From: Martinezella multihospitum | GTDB taxonomy: Bacteria; Pseudomonadota; Alphaproteobacteria; Rhizobiales; Rhizobiaceae | NCBI RefSeq assembly: GCF_900094585.1 | Contig: NZ_FMAG01000001.1 | Location: 310,001 to 374,000 of the forward strand | Reading direction: 5' to 3' | Length of the DNA stretch: 64,000 bases | Part shown: positions 1-10,259 of the stretch, piece after piece | How the letters are laid out: every line of letters starts with the position of its first letter | Position numbering within the stretch: position 1 is the stretch's first letter | Program-made: the position numbers and the translations under genes | The notes under the pieces: generated by a model | The model's input: the letters and a program-made list of their open reading frames with translations, nothing else | The model's database searches: none | What the model was told of the DNA's origin: nothing

Positions 1-2
1 TG

Positions 3-935
3 CTGCGCATGATTGCCGGACTGGAGGAGGTCACCGACGGCGAAATCGCCATCAAGGGCCGGGACGTTACCGATCTCGACCCGTCCGAGCGCGGCATCGC
101 CATGGTCTTCCAGTCCTATGCGCTCTATCCGCATATGAGCGTTCGCGACAATCTCGGTTTCGGCCTGAAAATGGCGCGGACCGACGCATCCGAAATCGAA
201 AGGCGCGTGCGTTCCGCCGCGGCGATCCTCAAGATCGATCATCTCTTGGACCGCCGCCCAGGACAGCTCTCCGGCGGCCAGCGCCAGCGTGTCGCCATTG
301 GCCGTGCCATCGTTCGCGAGCCGGATGTCTTTCTCTTCGACGAGCCGCTCTCCAATCTCGATGCGGAACTGCGCGTTTCCATGCGCATCGAAATCGCCCG
401 ACTGCATCGCGAACTCGGCAATACGATGATCTATGTCACCCACGACCAGACCGAGGCTATGACGCTCGCCGACAAGATCGTCGTGCTGAGAGATGGCCGG
501 ATCGAGCAAGTCGGCAGCCCGCGCGAAGTCTATGAGGATCCGGCCAACAGTTTCGTGGCCGGCTTCATCGGCTCGCCGAGGATGAACATGATCGAAGCTA
601 CTTGGTCCGATGACCGGACGGCGAAGGTCGGAAACACTGGCATCAAGGTCGACCTTGCACACACTAAGCCATCGGCGGGAGAAAAGATCCTGCTTGGCAT
701 GCGCCCCGAACATTTCGTCGTTGCGTCAAATGCGGACGATTCCGTGCAGGTCACGGTCGACGTCACCGAATATCTGGGCGGTACGCGTTATCTCTACTGC
801 CAGACAGAGGACGGTCAGCCTATCATTGCCGAATATCGCGACGGACCGCAGATCGAGCGCGGCGACACGCTCCATCTGCATTGCCCGCCCGAGCGGCGGC
901 GCTATTTCGACAAGCAGGGAGGAAGGTTGCGGTAG
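3..935 (+). CDS. ABC transporter ATP-binding protein, MalK/UgpC type (5' end outside window)
   Basis: This is the C-terminal 310 residues of an inner-membrane importer ATPase that powers uptake of a sugar or polyol. The reading frame is open at the left edge. The visible part begins just after where the Walker A motif should be (LRMIAGLEEVTDGEI), so roughly 45-50 residues lie upstream. The Q-loop (VFQSYALYPHMSV), signature LSGGQRQR, Walker B (VFLFDEPLSNLD) and H-loop (THDQTEAMTLAD) are all present. A TOBE-type regulatory domain fills the last ~110 residues. Its permease and binding-protein partners must lie to the left. The substrate cannot be read from this subunit. The next gene is convergent, 24 bp away. 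Confidence 0.93.
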   Translation: MRMIAGLEEVTDGEIAIKGRDVTDLDPSERGIAMVFQSYALYPHMSVRDNLGFGLKMARTDASEIERRVRSAAAILKIDHLLDRRPGQLSGGQRQRVAIGRAIVREPDVFLFDEPLSNLDAELRVSMRIEIARLHRELGNTMIYVTHDQTEAMTLADKIVVLRDGRIEQVGSPREVYEDPANSFVAGFIGSPRMNMIEATWSDDRTAKVGNTGIKVDLAHTKPSAGEKILLGMRPEHFVVASNADDSVQVTVDVTEYLGGTRYLYCQTEDGQPIIAEYRDGPQIERGDTLHLHCPPERRRYFDKQGGRLR

Positions 936-959
936 TTCGCTTGCGTAAGAAGGTTGATA

Positions 960-3233
960 TCAAGCCGCCTTGCTGATGTGGACCGGAATGGACTTGTAGG
1001 ATGGCGTGCCGCTTTCCTTGTCCTGATAGTCGAGCGGGATCAGGCAGTTCGCTTCGGGATAATAGGCGGCGACAGAGCCCTCCGAAATATCGTAGGAAAT
1101 CGCCGTCAACTGCAGCAATCGCTTGGCCCCCGAAGGAAGCGCCGTCTCGATCTCGACGAGATCCCCGTGTTCCAGTCCATTGGCACGCAGGTCCTTGTCG
1201 TTCATGAACAGCACGTCACGACGGCCGAATACGCCGCGATAGCGGTCGTCCAGGCCATAGATGGTCGTGTTGTACTGGTCATGGCTGCGGATCGTCGCGA
1301 GTTTGAGGATGCTCTTATCCGAAAGCGAGATGTCTTCGTTCAGACCATCAAAGAGCTTGAACTCCGCCTTGCCGGACGGTGTCTTCCAGACACGCTCCGT
1401 CGGCCCGATGGGAAGGCGGAAGCCACCCGGCACGCGGATACGCTCATTGTAGTCGGCGAAATCCGGATAGACGATTTCGATCTTGTCGCGGATCAGATCA
1501 TAGTCGGTGATGAGCTCCATCCAGGCGACCTTGCTATTCGGCAGGGTCGCCTGCGCCATCGCGGCAACGATAGCAGGCTCGGAACGCAGCTGATCGGAGG
1601 CCGGCTTCAGCCGACCGCGCGAGGCATGCACCATCGACATCGAATCCTCGATCGTCACCGATTGAGCGCCGGTCGCCTGAATGTCCTGCTCGGTACGGCC
1701 AAGCACGGGGAACAGGAAGGATTCCTTACCGATCAAGAGATTGGAGCGATTGAGCTTGGTGTTCATATGGACAGCAAGATCGAGCTTGCGCATCGCCTCG
1801 GCGCACAGCGCCGGATCGGGAAGCGCGATCGAGAAGTTGCCGCCGAGGCAGAGCAACACTTTCGAACGTCCCTCTGCCATTGCCTGCATGGCGGCAACGG
1901 CATCATGACCATGATGGGCCGGCGACGTGAAGCCGAACGCCCGTTCGATGCCTTCGATCAGGGCTGGCGTCGGCTTCTCGGTGATCCCGACGGTACGATT
2001 GCCCTGCACGTTGGAATGGCCGCGCAGCGGGCAAATGCCGGCGCCCGGCCTGCCGAAATTGCCGCGCAGCAACAAGAGATTGGCGATCTGCTGGACATTG
2101 GCCGTTCCCTTGGCATGCTGGGTGATGCCCATGCCATAGGCGACGATCGTTGCCTTCGACTTCGCATAAACAGCGGCCACCCGCTCCAGATCGGCGCGGG
2201 CAAGACCAGAGACCCGCTCGATATCGGTCCACTCAGTCTGTTTGATATCGGCAACAAGAGTATCGAAGCCAGTGGTGTGTTCAGCGATGAAGGCATGATC
2301 GAGAACGTCTGGCGACGTTTCGGCCAGCGCCAGAACCGCTTTCATGATGCCCTTCAGCGCGGCGGCATCGCCACCGATCTTGACTTGATAATAGGATGAG
2401 GCGATCCGCGTAGAGCCGAAGGTTCCCATCTCGATCGGATCCTGCGGATCGGTGAAACGCTCCAGCGCCCGCTCCTTCAGCGGGTTGAAGACGATGATCG
2501 GCACGCCGCGGCGCGAGCATTCATGCAGCGTTCCCATCATGCGCGGATGATTGGTGCCGGGATTGTGCCCCATGGAGATGATCAGATCGCATTCATCGAA
2601 GTCGTCGAGCGAGACGGTGCCCTTGCCGATGCCGATCGATTGCGGCAGGCCGACGCTTGTCGCCTCGTGGCACATGTTCGAGCAGTCGGGAAAATTGTTG
2701 GTGCCGTATTCGCGGGCAAAGATCTGGAAGAGGAAGGCCGCCTCGTTGGAAGCACGGCCGGAGGTGTAAAATTCGACCATATCCGGATCGGGCTGGCTCC
2801 GCATGACCTCGCCGATGCGGGCAAAGGCGTCTTCCCAGGCAATTGGCTGATAGGTATCGGATGCCCGGTCGTAGACCATCGGATGGGTCAGTCGGCCGGA
2901 ATTCTCCAGTTCGTAGTCGCTCCAGGTCAGAAGCTCGCTGACTGTATGTTCGGCGAAGAATTCCGGCGTCACGCGCTTGTTCGTCGCTTCCCAGGTGACG
3001 GCCTTGGCGCCGTTTTCACAGAACTGGAAGGTGGAGGTGTGCTCCTTGTCGGGCCAGGCACAGCCGGGGCAATCGAAGCCCGTGGGCTTGTTGGTGCGCA
3101 GCAGAAGACCAGGCGCCTCGGTGATGTCCATCTGCTCACGCACCGCATTGGCCGTGGCTTTCAACGCGCCCCAACCGCCGGCGGGGCTGTTATAGGGACG
3201 AATACCGGGGACTTCACGCTTTTGCGCCATCAT
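960..3233 (-). CDS. FdhF/YdeP-family molybdopterin oxidoreductase, alpha subunit
   Basis: A 757-residue cytoplasmic molybdopterin oxidoreductase, about the length of E. coli YdeP. The N-terminal region has C55-x2-C58 (GFDCPGCAWPD) and C72, fewer cysteines than the classical 4Fe-4S set. The segment SNMCHEATSVGL (Cys188) sits where formate dehydrogenase H carries its selenocysteine. Pterin-binding features such as SMGHNPGTNHPRMMG follow, with a C-terminal molydopterin-dinucleotide-binding domain. YdeP relatives are linked to acid resistance or formate-type chemistry, but the substrate is not established. There is no signal peptide. The gene starts ATGATG behind GGAG, so the second ATG (3230) is equally possible. 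No small subunit is adjacent. Confidence 0.9.
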   Translation of the reverse strand: MMAQKREVPGIRPYNSPAGGWGALKATANAVREQMDITEAPGLLLRTNKPTGFDCPGCAWPDKEHTSTFQFCENGAKAVTWEATNKRVTPEFFAEHTVSELLTWSDYELENSGRLTHPMVYDRASDTYQPIAWEDAFARIGEVMRSQPDPDMVEFYTSGRASNEAAFLFQIFAREYGTNNFPDCSNMCHEATSVGLPQSIGIGKGTVSLDDFDECDLIISMGHNPGTNHPRMMGTLHECSRRGVPIIVFNPLKERALERFTDPQDPIEMGTFGSTRIASSYYQVKIGGDAAALKGIMKAVLALAETSPDVLDHAFIAEHTTGFDTLVADIKQTEWTDIERVSGLARADLERVAAVYAKSKATIVAYGMGITQHAKGTANVQQIANLLLLRGNFGRPGAGICPLRGHSNVQGNRTVGITEKPTPALIEGIERAFGFTSPAHHGHDAVAAMQAMAEGRSKVLLCLGGNFSIALPDPALCAEAMRKLDLAVHMNTKLNRSNLLIGKESFLFPVLGRTEQDIQATGAQSVTIEDSMSMVHASRGRLKPASDQLRSEPAIVAAMAQATLPNSKVAWMELITDYDLIRDKIEIVYPDFADYNERIRVPGGFRLPIGPTERVWKTPSGKAEFKLFDGLNEDISLSDKSILKLATIRSHDQYNTTIYGLDDRYRGVFGRRDVLFMNDKDLRANGLEHGDLVEIETALPSGAKRLLQLTAISYDISEGSVAAYYPEANCLIPLDYQDKESGTPSYKSIPVHISKAA

Positions 3234-3371
3234 ACGCTCCTTTGGCTACCCAAACGGCTTCCTCCCAAAGGCCGGGCTTACAAGAAATAAGCTTGCGACA
3301 TCAGGGAGTAAAGCACAATCAGGCGACAGAAAATCAAACAATCACAAAGCGTGATGGAGCTATGCGCAACG

Positions 3372-4322
3372 CTAGTTCTTGAAGACGAGACAGGAGCCGC
3401 CCTGCTGCCGGACCTGCGTGCAAACGGCATCCGCTTCCTCCCGTGTTTGCCGCGGAATGCGCGCCGCATAACGGACACGACGGCCGAAATCGGCATTGCG
3501 CTGCCGCACGATCAACGGCTTCTCCGTATTCAGCGGTGACGGCAGTTTTCTTATATTTGCGGTAAACAGGCGGCGAGCGGCATCCAACTGAAAATGCTCG
3601 GCCAATTGCGCGCCCCAGGGCGCCCACGGCCGCTCCTGTTCCAAGGGAATGGGTTTCAGGCGCCGGCTCTGCGCAAGCGCGACGCAGGAATCGACAAACG
3701 GCCTGCTCTTATCCAGTACGGGAGCTGCTATATCGGGCGGATCATCGCGCCATTCCTCGACACTATGGGCAGTGATCGCGCTCACATAGTTGCGCGTCTC
3801 ATAGGGAAGCCCACCCGAATTCAGGAAATTGGCAAGACCGGCTTCGCCGGCGTTATAGGCAGCGGCAGCCAATCCCAAATTGCCGAAACGATCGCGCAAT
3901 TCATCAAGATAGGTCGCCGCCTTGCCGAGCGCTTCTAGCGCATCATAGCTGTCGCGCACGCCACGCAGCTTCGCCGTTCCAGGCATGAACTGCGCGATGC
4001 CGCGCGCGCCTTTGGGACTGACGGCATCGGAGCGAAACAGGCTTTCGCGCCAGACGAGCCGCGCCAGATAATCCGGCGGCAGATGGTTGGCATGCGCGAA
4101 ATATTCGATGGCCGTGCAGAGATCGCGATTGTAGCTGTCCTTGCGCAGGCACAGCGTTTGACCCGTCTCCGTCGTCAGCGGTCCGGAAATGCAAACAGGT
4201 GGTGCGACACTCCATTCCGGTTGGGCTCTCGCAGGTCTGAAAGCAGCACCGTCAATGGCAAATGCGATCGCAAAAGCGACGATGATGCCGACGAAGCCTG
4301 CCCGATAATGCCTGCCTGCCAT
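3372..4322 (-). CDS. Secreted lytic transglycosylase (SLT domain)
   Basis: A 316-residue periplasmic lytic transglycosylase predicted to cleave peptidoglycan to 1,6-anhydro-MurNAc muropeptides. A signal peptide ends near ARA-QPEW (residue 33). The SLT domain spans roughly residues 65-190: catalytic Glu93 in LVWRESLF, the substrate-groove motif GARGIAQFMPGTA, and NLGLAAAAYNAGE. The C-terminal ~120 residues have no recognised domain. It lies 106 bp downstream of anmK on the same strand. This fits a role in supplying anhydro-muropeptides to the recycling genes beside it, though it may be transcribed separately. Confidence 0.9.
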   Translation of the reverse strand: MAGRHYRAGFVGIIVAFAIAFAIDGAAFRPARAQPEWSVAPPVCISGPLTTETGQTLCLRKDSYNRDLCTAIEYFAHANHLPPDYLARLVWRESLFRSDAVSPKGARGIAQFMPGTAKLRGVRDSYDALEALGKAATYLDELRDRFGNLGLAAAAYNAGEAGLANFLNSGGLPYETRNYVSAITAHSVEEWRDDPPDIAAPVLDKSRPFVDSCVALAQSRRLKPIPLEQERPWAPWGAQLAEHFQLDAARRLFTANIRKLPSPLNTEKPLIVRQRNADFGRRVRYAARIPRQTREEADAVCTQVRQQGGSCLVFKN

Positions 4323-4428
4323 TTAAGCGATATCCGTCCGAGACCAACAGATCGCAAATTCGCGGCCCCTTCATAGCATCGATGGACAAAGGCGAAAACC
4401 TCCGAAGCGATAGCCAGCGCGCAGGCTG

Positions 4429-5544
4429 CTACTCCGCGAGGCAGCCGCCGCGCATCGGCGCCGGCACGCCCGTCGTGCCGGGAAAGCTGATCGGCAGGCC
4501 GCGCAGAACACGTACAGCAAGAAACGCAAAGCACTCCGCCTCGACAGCGTCGCCGCGCCAGCCGAGGTCTTCGGCAAAGATCGGCTCGACGCCGGCCCTG
4601 CTCTTCAGCATCGACATGATCGTCGGATTGTGCCGGCCGCCGCCGCTGACGACGACCTTGCTCGGCCTGCGCGGCAGCAGGTCCAGCGCCTTGCCGACGG
4701 CGCTTGCCGTAAAGGCCGAGAGCGTGGCGGCGCCATCTTCCGGACTGAGGCCATCGGCCATGGAGGCGCCGAAGTCGAAACGATCCAGCGACTTCGGATA
4801 GGGTGCCGTGAGATAGGGATGCTGCAGCAACCGCTCGAGTCGCGCTTCATCTACCTTGCCGGCACGTCCAAGCGCACCGTCGCGGTCCATCTCGCCAAGT
4901 CCGTGGGATTTGATGAAATCATTGAGTGGCGCATTGGCCGGGCCGGTATCGAAAGCAACGAAATTGCCCTCTCCGTCCCACCAGGTGACATTGGCAACGC
5001 CGCCGAGGTTGAGAATGGCCGCCTCGCCAGCAGCGCCCGCCCCGCGCAGCAGCGCGGTATGATAGGCCGCCGCGAGCGGTGCGCCCTGCCCGCCGGCGCG
5101 CATGTCTGCCGAGCGGAAGTCATAAGCGACCTTGGTGCCAAGGATCGAACGCATCAGCTCGCCATCGCCAAGCTGGCGCGTCTGCCCGAGCCTGTCCTTC
5201 TGCGGTGCGCGATGCAGCACGGTCTGGCCATGGAAGCCAACGACACCGATATCGGCCATCGTCATGCCGTTGCTTTCGACGAGCTCCTTCACGGCTTCCG
5301 ATTGAGCCCGCGTCAAGGCCTCCTCGGCCGCCTTGAAGATCGCCGGTTCAGGCCCCTCGAAATTCCATGTGCGTGCCTGCCGCAGCGTCTCTTCCAGCAG
5401 TTCCCGAATCCAGCTGGGGTAGGGAGCCAGAACATAGGGGCCGAATTCCTCGACGCGTTCACCGTCCGTCTTCAGCATGGCAACATCGATATTGCCGTCG
5501 AGGACGGTTCCGGTCATCAGACCGACTGCCCAGATTGGTTCCAT
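4429..5544 (-). CDS. anmK: Anhydro-N-acetylmuramic acid kinase
   Basis: A 371-residue cytoplasmic enzyme that hydrolyses the anhydro ring and phosphorylates 1,6-anhydro-MurNAc to MurNAc-6-phosphate. The length matches AnmK. Visible motifs are [17 protein letters not shown] at the N-terminus (phosphate-binding loop), [13 protein letters not shown], the catalytic-Asp segment [15 protein letters not shown], and [13 protein letters not shown] near the C-terminus. The open frame extends further upstream, but homology starts at MEPIWAVGL, so 5544 is chosen. It follows the serine hydrolase by 10 bp and is the last gene of the murQ-ABC importer operon. It feeds MurQ. Confidence 0.95.
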   Translation of the reverse strand: MEPIWAVGLMTGTVLDGNIDVAMLKTDGERVEEFGPYVLAPYPSWIRELLEETLRQARTWNFEGPEPAIFKAAEEALTRAQSEAVKELVESNGMTMADIGVVGFHGQTVLHRAPQKDRLGQTRQLGDGELMRSILGTKVAYDFRSADMRAGGQGAPLAAAYHTALLRGAGAAGEAAILNLGGVANVTWWDGEGNFVAFDTGPANAPLNDFIKSHGLGEMDRDGALGRAGKVDEARLERLLQHPYLTAPYPKSLDRFDFGASMADGLSPEDGAATLSAFTASAVGKALDLLPRRPSKVVVSGGGRHNPTIMSMLKSRAGVEPIFAEDLGWRGDAVEAECFAFLAVRVLRGLPISFPGTTGVPAPMRGGCLAE

Positions 5545-5554
5545 GGTCAGGCTC

Positions 5555-6574
5555 CTATGCTGCGTTGACGAGATCGCTGACGGCCTGGCGAAGCGCGAGA
5601 ATGCCGCTATCGAAGTGACGTGTCGGATGAATGCGGTTGGTAAGCAAGGTCCAGGCCCTGCCCCGATCGAAATCGACCCAGAGGGCCACACCGGTAAAGC
5701 CGGTATGCCCGATCGTGCCCGGCGAGCAGAGCGCGCCACCGTGCCAGCCGTCGTGGGGTCGCTCCCAGCCATGGGTGCGCGTTGCCGAAAGAGGTGTCCG
5801 CATCAGGGCGATCGACTGTGCAGATGCGCCGCTGCCGTCGAGCAGGCCTTTGGCAAAATCGAGGATTGCGTCCGCCGTTCCGAACAGGCCGGCATGACCG
5901 GCGCCCTGCAGCGCCGAACAATTATCGTCATGGACCTCGCCCGACAGCATACGGTGACGCCAAGTGCAGTCTTCCGTTGCAGCAGCCAATTCAGGCGGCG
6001 CGGAGAAGGCAAATCCCGGCCCCGGATCCATGGCGCGAATTGTCTTTTTGCTAAGCCGCTCCAGCGCGAAGCCAAGCAGGATGAAGTTGATATCGGAATA
6101 GACAGGCGCGCCGGCGCGCCATTCGCGCTGCAGGATGAAGCTGCGCAGGAGGTCGGGGTCGCGACCATAGGTGTAGATCGGCTCGACCGCCGGGAATGGC
6201 GTCTGATGTCCGAGGCATTGGCGGAATGTTACCTTTCGTTCCCATGCCTCGGCACTATACTGACGCAGATCGGGCAGAAGTTCGATCAACGGAGCATCAA
6301 GATCGATGATACCGGCCTCGGCCAGAGCAAGAATCCGCGGCGTCGTGAAAATGACCTTGGTAAGCGACGCAAGATCGAACCAGGTATCGACCAGCATCGG
6401 CCTGACGGCAGGCACCTTTTGCGCCGAGCCGACGGCACGAACCTGCCTGATACCATCGAGATCGACCATGCCCAGCACGCCGCCGGGGATGCGCGCGGTT
6501 GCAACCGATTGCTCGAGCGGCATGAAAGCCCGATCGAAACGCTCCTGAAACTGCATGCTCCCCCCTGCTGCCAT
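5555..6574 (-). CDS. Serine hydrolase, beta-lactamase/penicillin-binding-protein fold
   Basis: A 339-residue serine hydrolase of the beta-lactamase (class C-like) superfamily. The SxxK motif is SLTK (after DTWFDLA), the YxN-like element is YSDIN, and the third motif is HTGFTG. There is no obvious signal peptide, so it may act in the cytoplasm. It sits between the double ATPase and anmK in an operon with murQ. That position recalls the ybbE hydrolase of the Bacillus subtilis murQ cluster, so a role in trimming muropeptides or peptides after import is likely but inferred. Start ATG at 6574 follows GGGAGG; a second in-frame ATG (MQFQ) lies six codons on. Confidence 0.88.
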   Translation of the reverse strand: MAAGGSMQFQERFDRAFMPLEQSVATARIPGGVLGMVDLDGIRQVRAVGSAQKVPAVRPMLVDTWFDLASLTKVIFTTPRILALAEAGIIDLDAPLIELLPDLRQYSAEAWERKVTFRQCLGHQTPFPAVEPIYTYGRDPDLLRSFILQREWRAGAPVYSDINFILLGFALERLSKKTIRAMDPGPGFAFSAPPELAAATEDCTWRHRMLSGEVHDDNCSALQGAGHAGLFGTADAILDFAKGLLDGSGASAQSIALMRTPLSATRTHGWERPHDGWHGGALCSPGTIGHTGFTGVALWVDFDRGRAWTLLTNRIHPTRHFDSGILALRQAVSDLVNAA

Positions 6575-6595
6575 CTCGCCTCCCTTTGACCTCGC

Positions 6596-8335
6596 TCAGG
6601 CTTCCGCCAGGGCGATGTGATCCGGCGCAAAGCGACGCCACTCGGGAACATCAGGCTCGAAGCCCAGCGGGCGCACCAGCGACGGAACCTGGCGGGTGTC
6701 GAGCGTGAAGTTTTCCTTGCGTCGCGCAACCGTCGGAACCGCCGCGATCAACCGCCTGGTATAGGAATGCTTGGGCTCCGACAAGACGGAGGCGGCATCG
6801 CCGATCTCGACGATCTGCCCGGCATAGATCACCGCGATGCGATGGGCGATGCGTTCCACGACGGCCATGTCATGCGAGATGAAGAGATAGGCGAGCCCGT
6901 ATTCGCGCTGCAACTCGATCAGCAATTCCAGGACCTGCGCCTGAACGGAAACGTCAAGCGCCGAAACCGCCTCGTCGAGCACCAGCACGGAAGGATTGAG
7001 CATCAGGGCACGTGCGATGCAAAGCCTCTGGCGCTGACCGCCGGAAAATTCATGCGGATAGCGCTCCAAGGCGTTTTCCGGCAATCCCACGCGCTTCAAC
7101 AGCATAAGCATGCGCTCGCGCGTTTGGGCCGAAACACGCGCGCCGGATGCGATGACGGGTTCGGCAAGGATGGTGTCGACACGCAGGCGCGGATTGAGTG
7201 AGGCATAAGGGTTCTGGAAGACCATCTGCACCGCGCTGGTGCGATCTGCCGCTTTGCCGGCAGTCGTCGTGAAGGTGCCGCGCGTCGATTTGACGAGCCC
7301 CAGGATCGCTCTTGCGGTGGTCGACTTGCCCGAACCGCTCTCGCCGACGATCGCCAGCGTCTCTCCCGGCATCAGGTCGAAACCGACGCCTTCGACCGCA
7401 TGTACCGCACCAGCCGATCGGCGCAGGAAGCCGCCCTTCACCGGAAAACGGACGGTCAAGCCTTCCACCTTCAGTGCCGGCTTGGAGGATGGGCCTTCGC
7501 GCTGGAAATCGCTGCGCGCTGCCTGTCCCGAGGCGAAATGCGGCACCGAATGCAGAAGGTGCTGGGTGTAGGGATGCTTGGGATGATCGAGGATCTGATT
7601 AAGCTCGCCCTGCTCCACCGCCTGGCCGGCCTGCATCACCATCACCTTGTCGGCAATGCCGGCAACAAGGCCGATGTCATGGGTGATGAAGATCATCGAC
7701 ATGCCGGTTTCGCGCTTCAATTCGGCAAGCAAGGCCATGATCTGCGCCTGCACGGTGACATCAAGCGCCGTTGTCGGCTCGTCGGCGATCAGAAGGCGGG
7801 GATTGCAGGCAAGTGCGGTCGCGATCATCACGCGCTGCAACATGCCGCCGGAGAGCTGGTTCGGGCAATAGGTCAGCCGCCGCGCCGCATCCGGAATGCG
7901 CACACGATCCAGTGCATCCTTGGCCGCCGCCTTCGCCTGGCTTCCCGTCAGGCCGCGATGCAGCCGGAACGATTCCTCGATCTGCGTGCCGATCGTCAGA
8001 ACCGGGTTGAGAGAGGTCATCGGCTCCTGGAAGATCACGCCGATCTCGCCGCCACGGATCTTGGTCAGTTCCGCCTCACTCGCCTTGGTCAGATCCAGAA
8101 TGCTGTTATCGGCGCGCTTGAGCCGGATCGAGCCGCTGGTAATGCGGCCGCCGCCGAAATCGACCAGACGATTGATCGACAGTGCCGTGACCGACTTGCC
8201 CGAGCCGCTCTCGCCGACGATCGCCAACGTCTCGCCAGCTTCAAGATCGAAGCTGACACCGCGAACGATGGGATTGGCGTCGGGGTTGCGTCCGAAACCG
8301 ACGCTGAGATTGGAAACGGAAAGAAGCGGCGTCAT
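6596..8335 (-). CDS. Peptide-type ABC importer, double (DppD-DppF-like) ATPase
   Basis: A 579-residue cytoplasmic ATPase carrying two complete nucleotide-binding domains in one chain. Each half has Walker A GESGSGKS. The first signature is NQLSGGMLQR and the second HEFSGGQRQR; Walker B motifs are LLIADEPTTALD and VLVLDEAVSALD. Each half ends with the oligopeptide-family C-terminal extension (HPKHPYTQHLL; PKHSYTRRLI). YejF and GsiA are fused in the same way. The start at MTPLLSVSNL overlaps the permease stop as ATGA. The longer open frame upstream only reads through the permease gene. It energises the adjacent permeases, and the substrate is probably a muropeptide, judged from murQ and anmK on either side. 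Confidence 0.95.
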   Translation of the reverse strand: MTPLLSVSNLSVGFGRNPDANPIVRGVSFDLEAGETLAIVGESGSGKSVTALSINRLVDFGGGRITSGSIRLKRADNSILDLTKASEAELTKIRGGEIGVIFQEPMTSLNPVLTIGTQIEESFRLHRGLTGSQAKAAAKDALDRVRIPDAARRLTYCPNQLSGGMLQRVMIATALACNPRLLIADEPTTALDVTVQAQIMALLAELKRETGMSMIFITHDIGLVAGIADKVMVMQAGQAVEQGELNQILDHPKHPYTQHLLHSVPHFASGQAARSDFQREGPSSKPALKVEGLTVRFPVKGGFLRRSAGAVHAVEGVGFDLMPGETLAIVGESGSGKSTTARAILGLVKSTRGTFTTTAGKAADRTSAVQMVFQNPYASLNPRLRVDTILAEPVIASGARVSAQTRERMLMLLKRVGLPENALERYPHEFSGGQRQRLCIARALMLNPSVLVLDEAVSALDVSVQAQVLELLIELQREYGLAYLFISHDMAVVERIAHRIAVIYAGQIVEIGDAASVLSEPKHSYTRRLIAAVPTVARRKENFTLDTRQVPSLVRPLGFEPDVPEWRRFAPDHIALAEA

Positions 8336-9171
8336 ACCGTCGACCTCCGCATCTTCGGATCGAAAATATCGCGCAGCGCGTCGCCAAGCAGGTTGAAGCC
8401 GAGAATGGATATCATGATGGTCACGCCGGGAAAGATCAGCAGCCAGGGCGCTGTTTCCATGAGATTGCGACTGTCGCTCAGCATCAGACCCAGTGACGAG
8501 GCCGGCGGCTGCGTTCCCAGACCGAGAAAGCTCAGACCCGCCTCCGTCAGCAGAGACCAGGCGAGCGCCAGTGTCACCTGCACGGTCAAGGGAGCCACGA
8601 GATTGAGCAGCAGATGCCGCGTCAGGATATAGGACGTACCGCTGCCGAAAGTGCGAGCGGCATCGACGAAATCGCGCCCCTTCAGCGACAACGCCGGCCC
8701 ACGCACGACGCGGGTAAAGATCGGCGTATAGACGATCGCAATCGCAGCGACGCTGGTCCAGGTTCCGGGACCGACTATGGCGATGATGAGCAGCGCCAGC
8801 AGGATCGCCGGAAAAGCCAAAAGCACATCCATCAGTCGCATGATGACGCCATCCCAGCGCTTGCCCGACCATGCGGCGGTCAGGCCGAGCACAGTGCCAA
8901 TCAGAGTCGCGAGCGCAACTGAAAAGAAGGCGACGGTAAAGGACTCGCCGATGCCGTTCATCAAGCGGCTGGCCACGTCGCGTCCCAGCAGGTCCGTGCC
9001 CATCCAATAGGCATAACTGGGCGATTGCAGGCGTGCCAGTGCATTGCGTGCCACGGGATCATGCGGCGTCAGGCCAAGCATGCCAAGGATGGCAATGACG
9101 ATGTAGACGAGCACGATGACGCCGCCGATCCGGCCGCTCATGTGTGAAAAAATGGCCTTGACGATCCGCAT
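8332..9171 (-). CDS. Peptide-type ABC importer permease, DppC-like
   Basis: A 279-residue inner-membrane permease of the DppC/OppC class with about six hydrophobic segments, beginning with one at residues 12-34. The EAA coupling loop is visible as DAARTFGSGTSYILTRHLLLNL, which contacts the ATPase. GTDLLGRDVASRLMNG is the usual DppC N-terminal signature. It overlaps the upstream permease by one base and the ATPase by four, so the three are translationally coupled. With the DppB-like partner it forms the transmembrane channel. Confidence 0.94.
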   Translation of the reverse strand: MRIVKAIFSHMSGRIGGVIVLVYIVIAILGMLGLTPHDPVARNALARLQSPSYAYWMGTDLLGRDVASRLMNGIGESFTVAFFSVALATLIGTVLGLTAAWSGKRWDGVIMRLMDVLLAFPAILLALLIIAIVGPGTWTSVAAIAIVYTPIFTRVVRGPALSLKGRDFVDAARTFGSGTSYILTRHLLLNLVAPLTVQVTLALAWSLLTEAGLSFLGLGTQPPASSLGLMLSDSRNLMETAPWLLIFPGVTIMISILGFNLLGDALRDIFDPKMRRSTV

Positions 9172-10130
9172 CAGCCTTCTCCGAGACGGACGCGCGGATC
9201 GAGCGCGACATAGGCAAGATCGACCAATAGATTGACCACCATGAAATTGAGCGCGATGAACAGGACGCAGCCTTGGACCAAGGCATAGTCACGCTGCTGG
9301 ATCGCATCCAGCACCAGGCGACCGAGGCCGGGTAGCGCATAGATCTGCTCGACCAACACGGCGCCGCCGAGCAGATAGCCGAATTCGACGCCGCTCAGCG
9401 TCACCACCGGGATCAACGCATTCGGCAGTGCATGCCGCCAGATGACGCCGCGCGCCGGAACGCCACGGCTGCGGGCGGTGCGTACATAATCGTCGCTCAG
9501 GACATCGAGCATGGCGGAGCGCACGACGCGGGTCACGGACGCGGCAAAGGCAAAACCAAGCGTTAATGCCGGCAGGATCATCTGGCCGAGGTTTTCGATC
9601 GGGTTCTCCCAAAGGGGGGTGAAGGCGCCCATGGTCGGCAGCACGCCGAAGCCGGCGGACAGAGCATAGATCAGCAACAGCCCGAGAACGAAATTCGGCG
9701 TTGACTGCCCGATCATGGCGACGATGCGCACGAGAAGATCGGACAGCTTTTCGTTTCGCGTGGCGGCAAAGACGCCGGCAGGCAGGCCGATGGCAAGCGC
9801 GATCACCATGGAGAGCAGCGCAAGCTCAAGCGTCAGCGGGAACCGCTCCAGGATGATATCGAGGACCGGCTTGCCATAGGTGACGGAGATGCCGAGATTG
9901 CCCTGGAAGACCCCGAGCAACCAATGCCAATACTGGATTGGCCAGGATTGATCGATGCCGAAATAGGCGGCAAGGGCCTGCCGCTGCTCCGGCGTCAGCA
10001 GGCCCGCATTGGTTCCGAGCATCGCCGTAATCGCATCGCCCGGCACCAGCCGGATAGCGACGAAGACGAAGATGGACACGCCCAGCATGATCAGCGGGAA
10101 TGTCATCAGCCGGCGCGTCAGATACGACAT
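9171..10130 (-). CDS. Peptide-type ABC importer permease, DppB-like
   Basis: A 319-residue inner-membrane permease of the DppB/OppB class. MSYLTRRLMTFPLIMLGVS gives the first membrane segment. The family hallmark FRVIRLVPGDA-like text appears as VAIRLVPGDAITAMLG. A coupling loop is present at DYVRTARSRGVPARGVIWRH, and the C-terminus ends in LVDLAYVALDPRVRLG. There are about six membrane spans. It lies 129 bp downstream of the binding-protein gene and overlaps the DppC-like gene by one base. Confidence 0.94.
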   Translation of the reverse strand: MSYLTRRLMTFPLIMLGVSIFVFVAIRLVPGDAITAMLGTNAGLLTPEQRQALAAYFGIDQSWPIQYWHWLLGVFQGNLGISVTYGKPVLDIILERFPLTLELALLSMVIALAIGLPAGVFAATRNEKLSDLLVRIVAMIGQSTPNFVLGLLLIYALSAGFGVLPTMGAFTPLWENPIENLGQMILPALTLGFAFAASVTRVVRSAMLDVLSDDYVRTARSRGVPARGVIWRHALPNALIPVVTLSGVEFGYLLGGAVLVEQIYALPGLGRLVLDAIQQRDYALVQGCVLFIALNFMVVNLLVDLAYVALDPRVRLGEG

Positions 10131-10259
10131 TACAATTCCCCTAAAACAATTTCAGCTAAACCAAGATATGAGTTCATGGCTGAAACTGCATAAAAACAAA
10201 GAGATAGAGCATTTCCATAAGATCGCTTACGAGGGAAATGCTATCAATCCCGACTGCCG

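Noticed and set aside
954..2399. 481-codon open frame on the plus strand
   Set aside because: It lies wholly opposite the molybdopterin oxidoreductase gene and shows no protein family features; long antisense frames are common in GC-rich DNA.
8336..9007. Upstream extension of the double-ATPase frame into the permease gene
   Set aside because: The frame is open by chance; the ATPase begins at MTPLLSVSNL with an ATGA overlap, and the extension is a shadow of the DppC-like permease.
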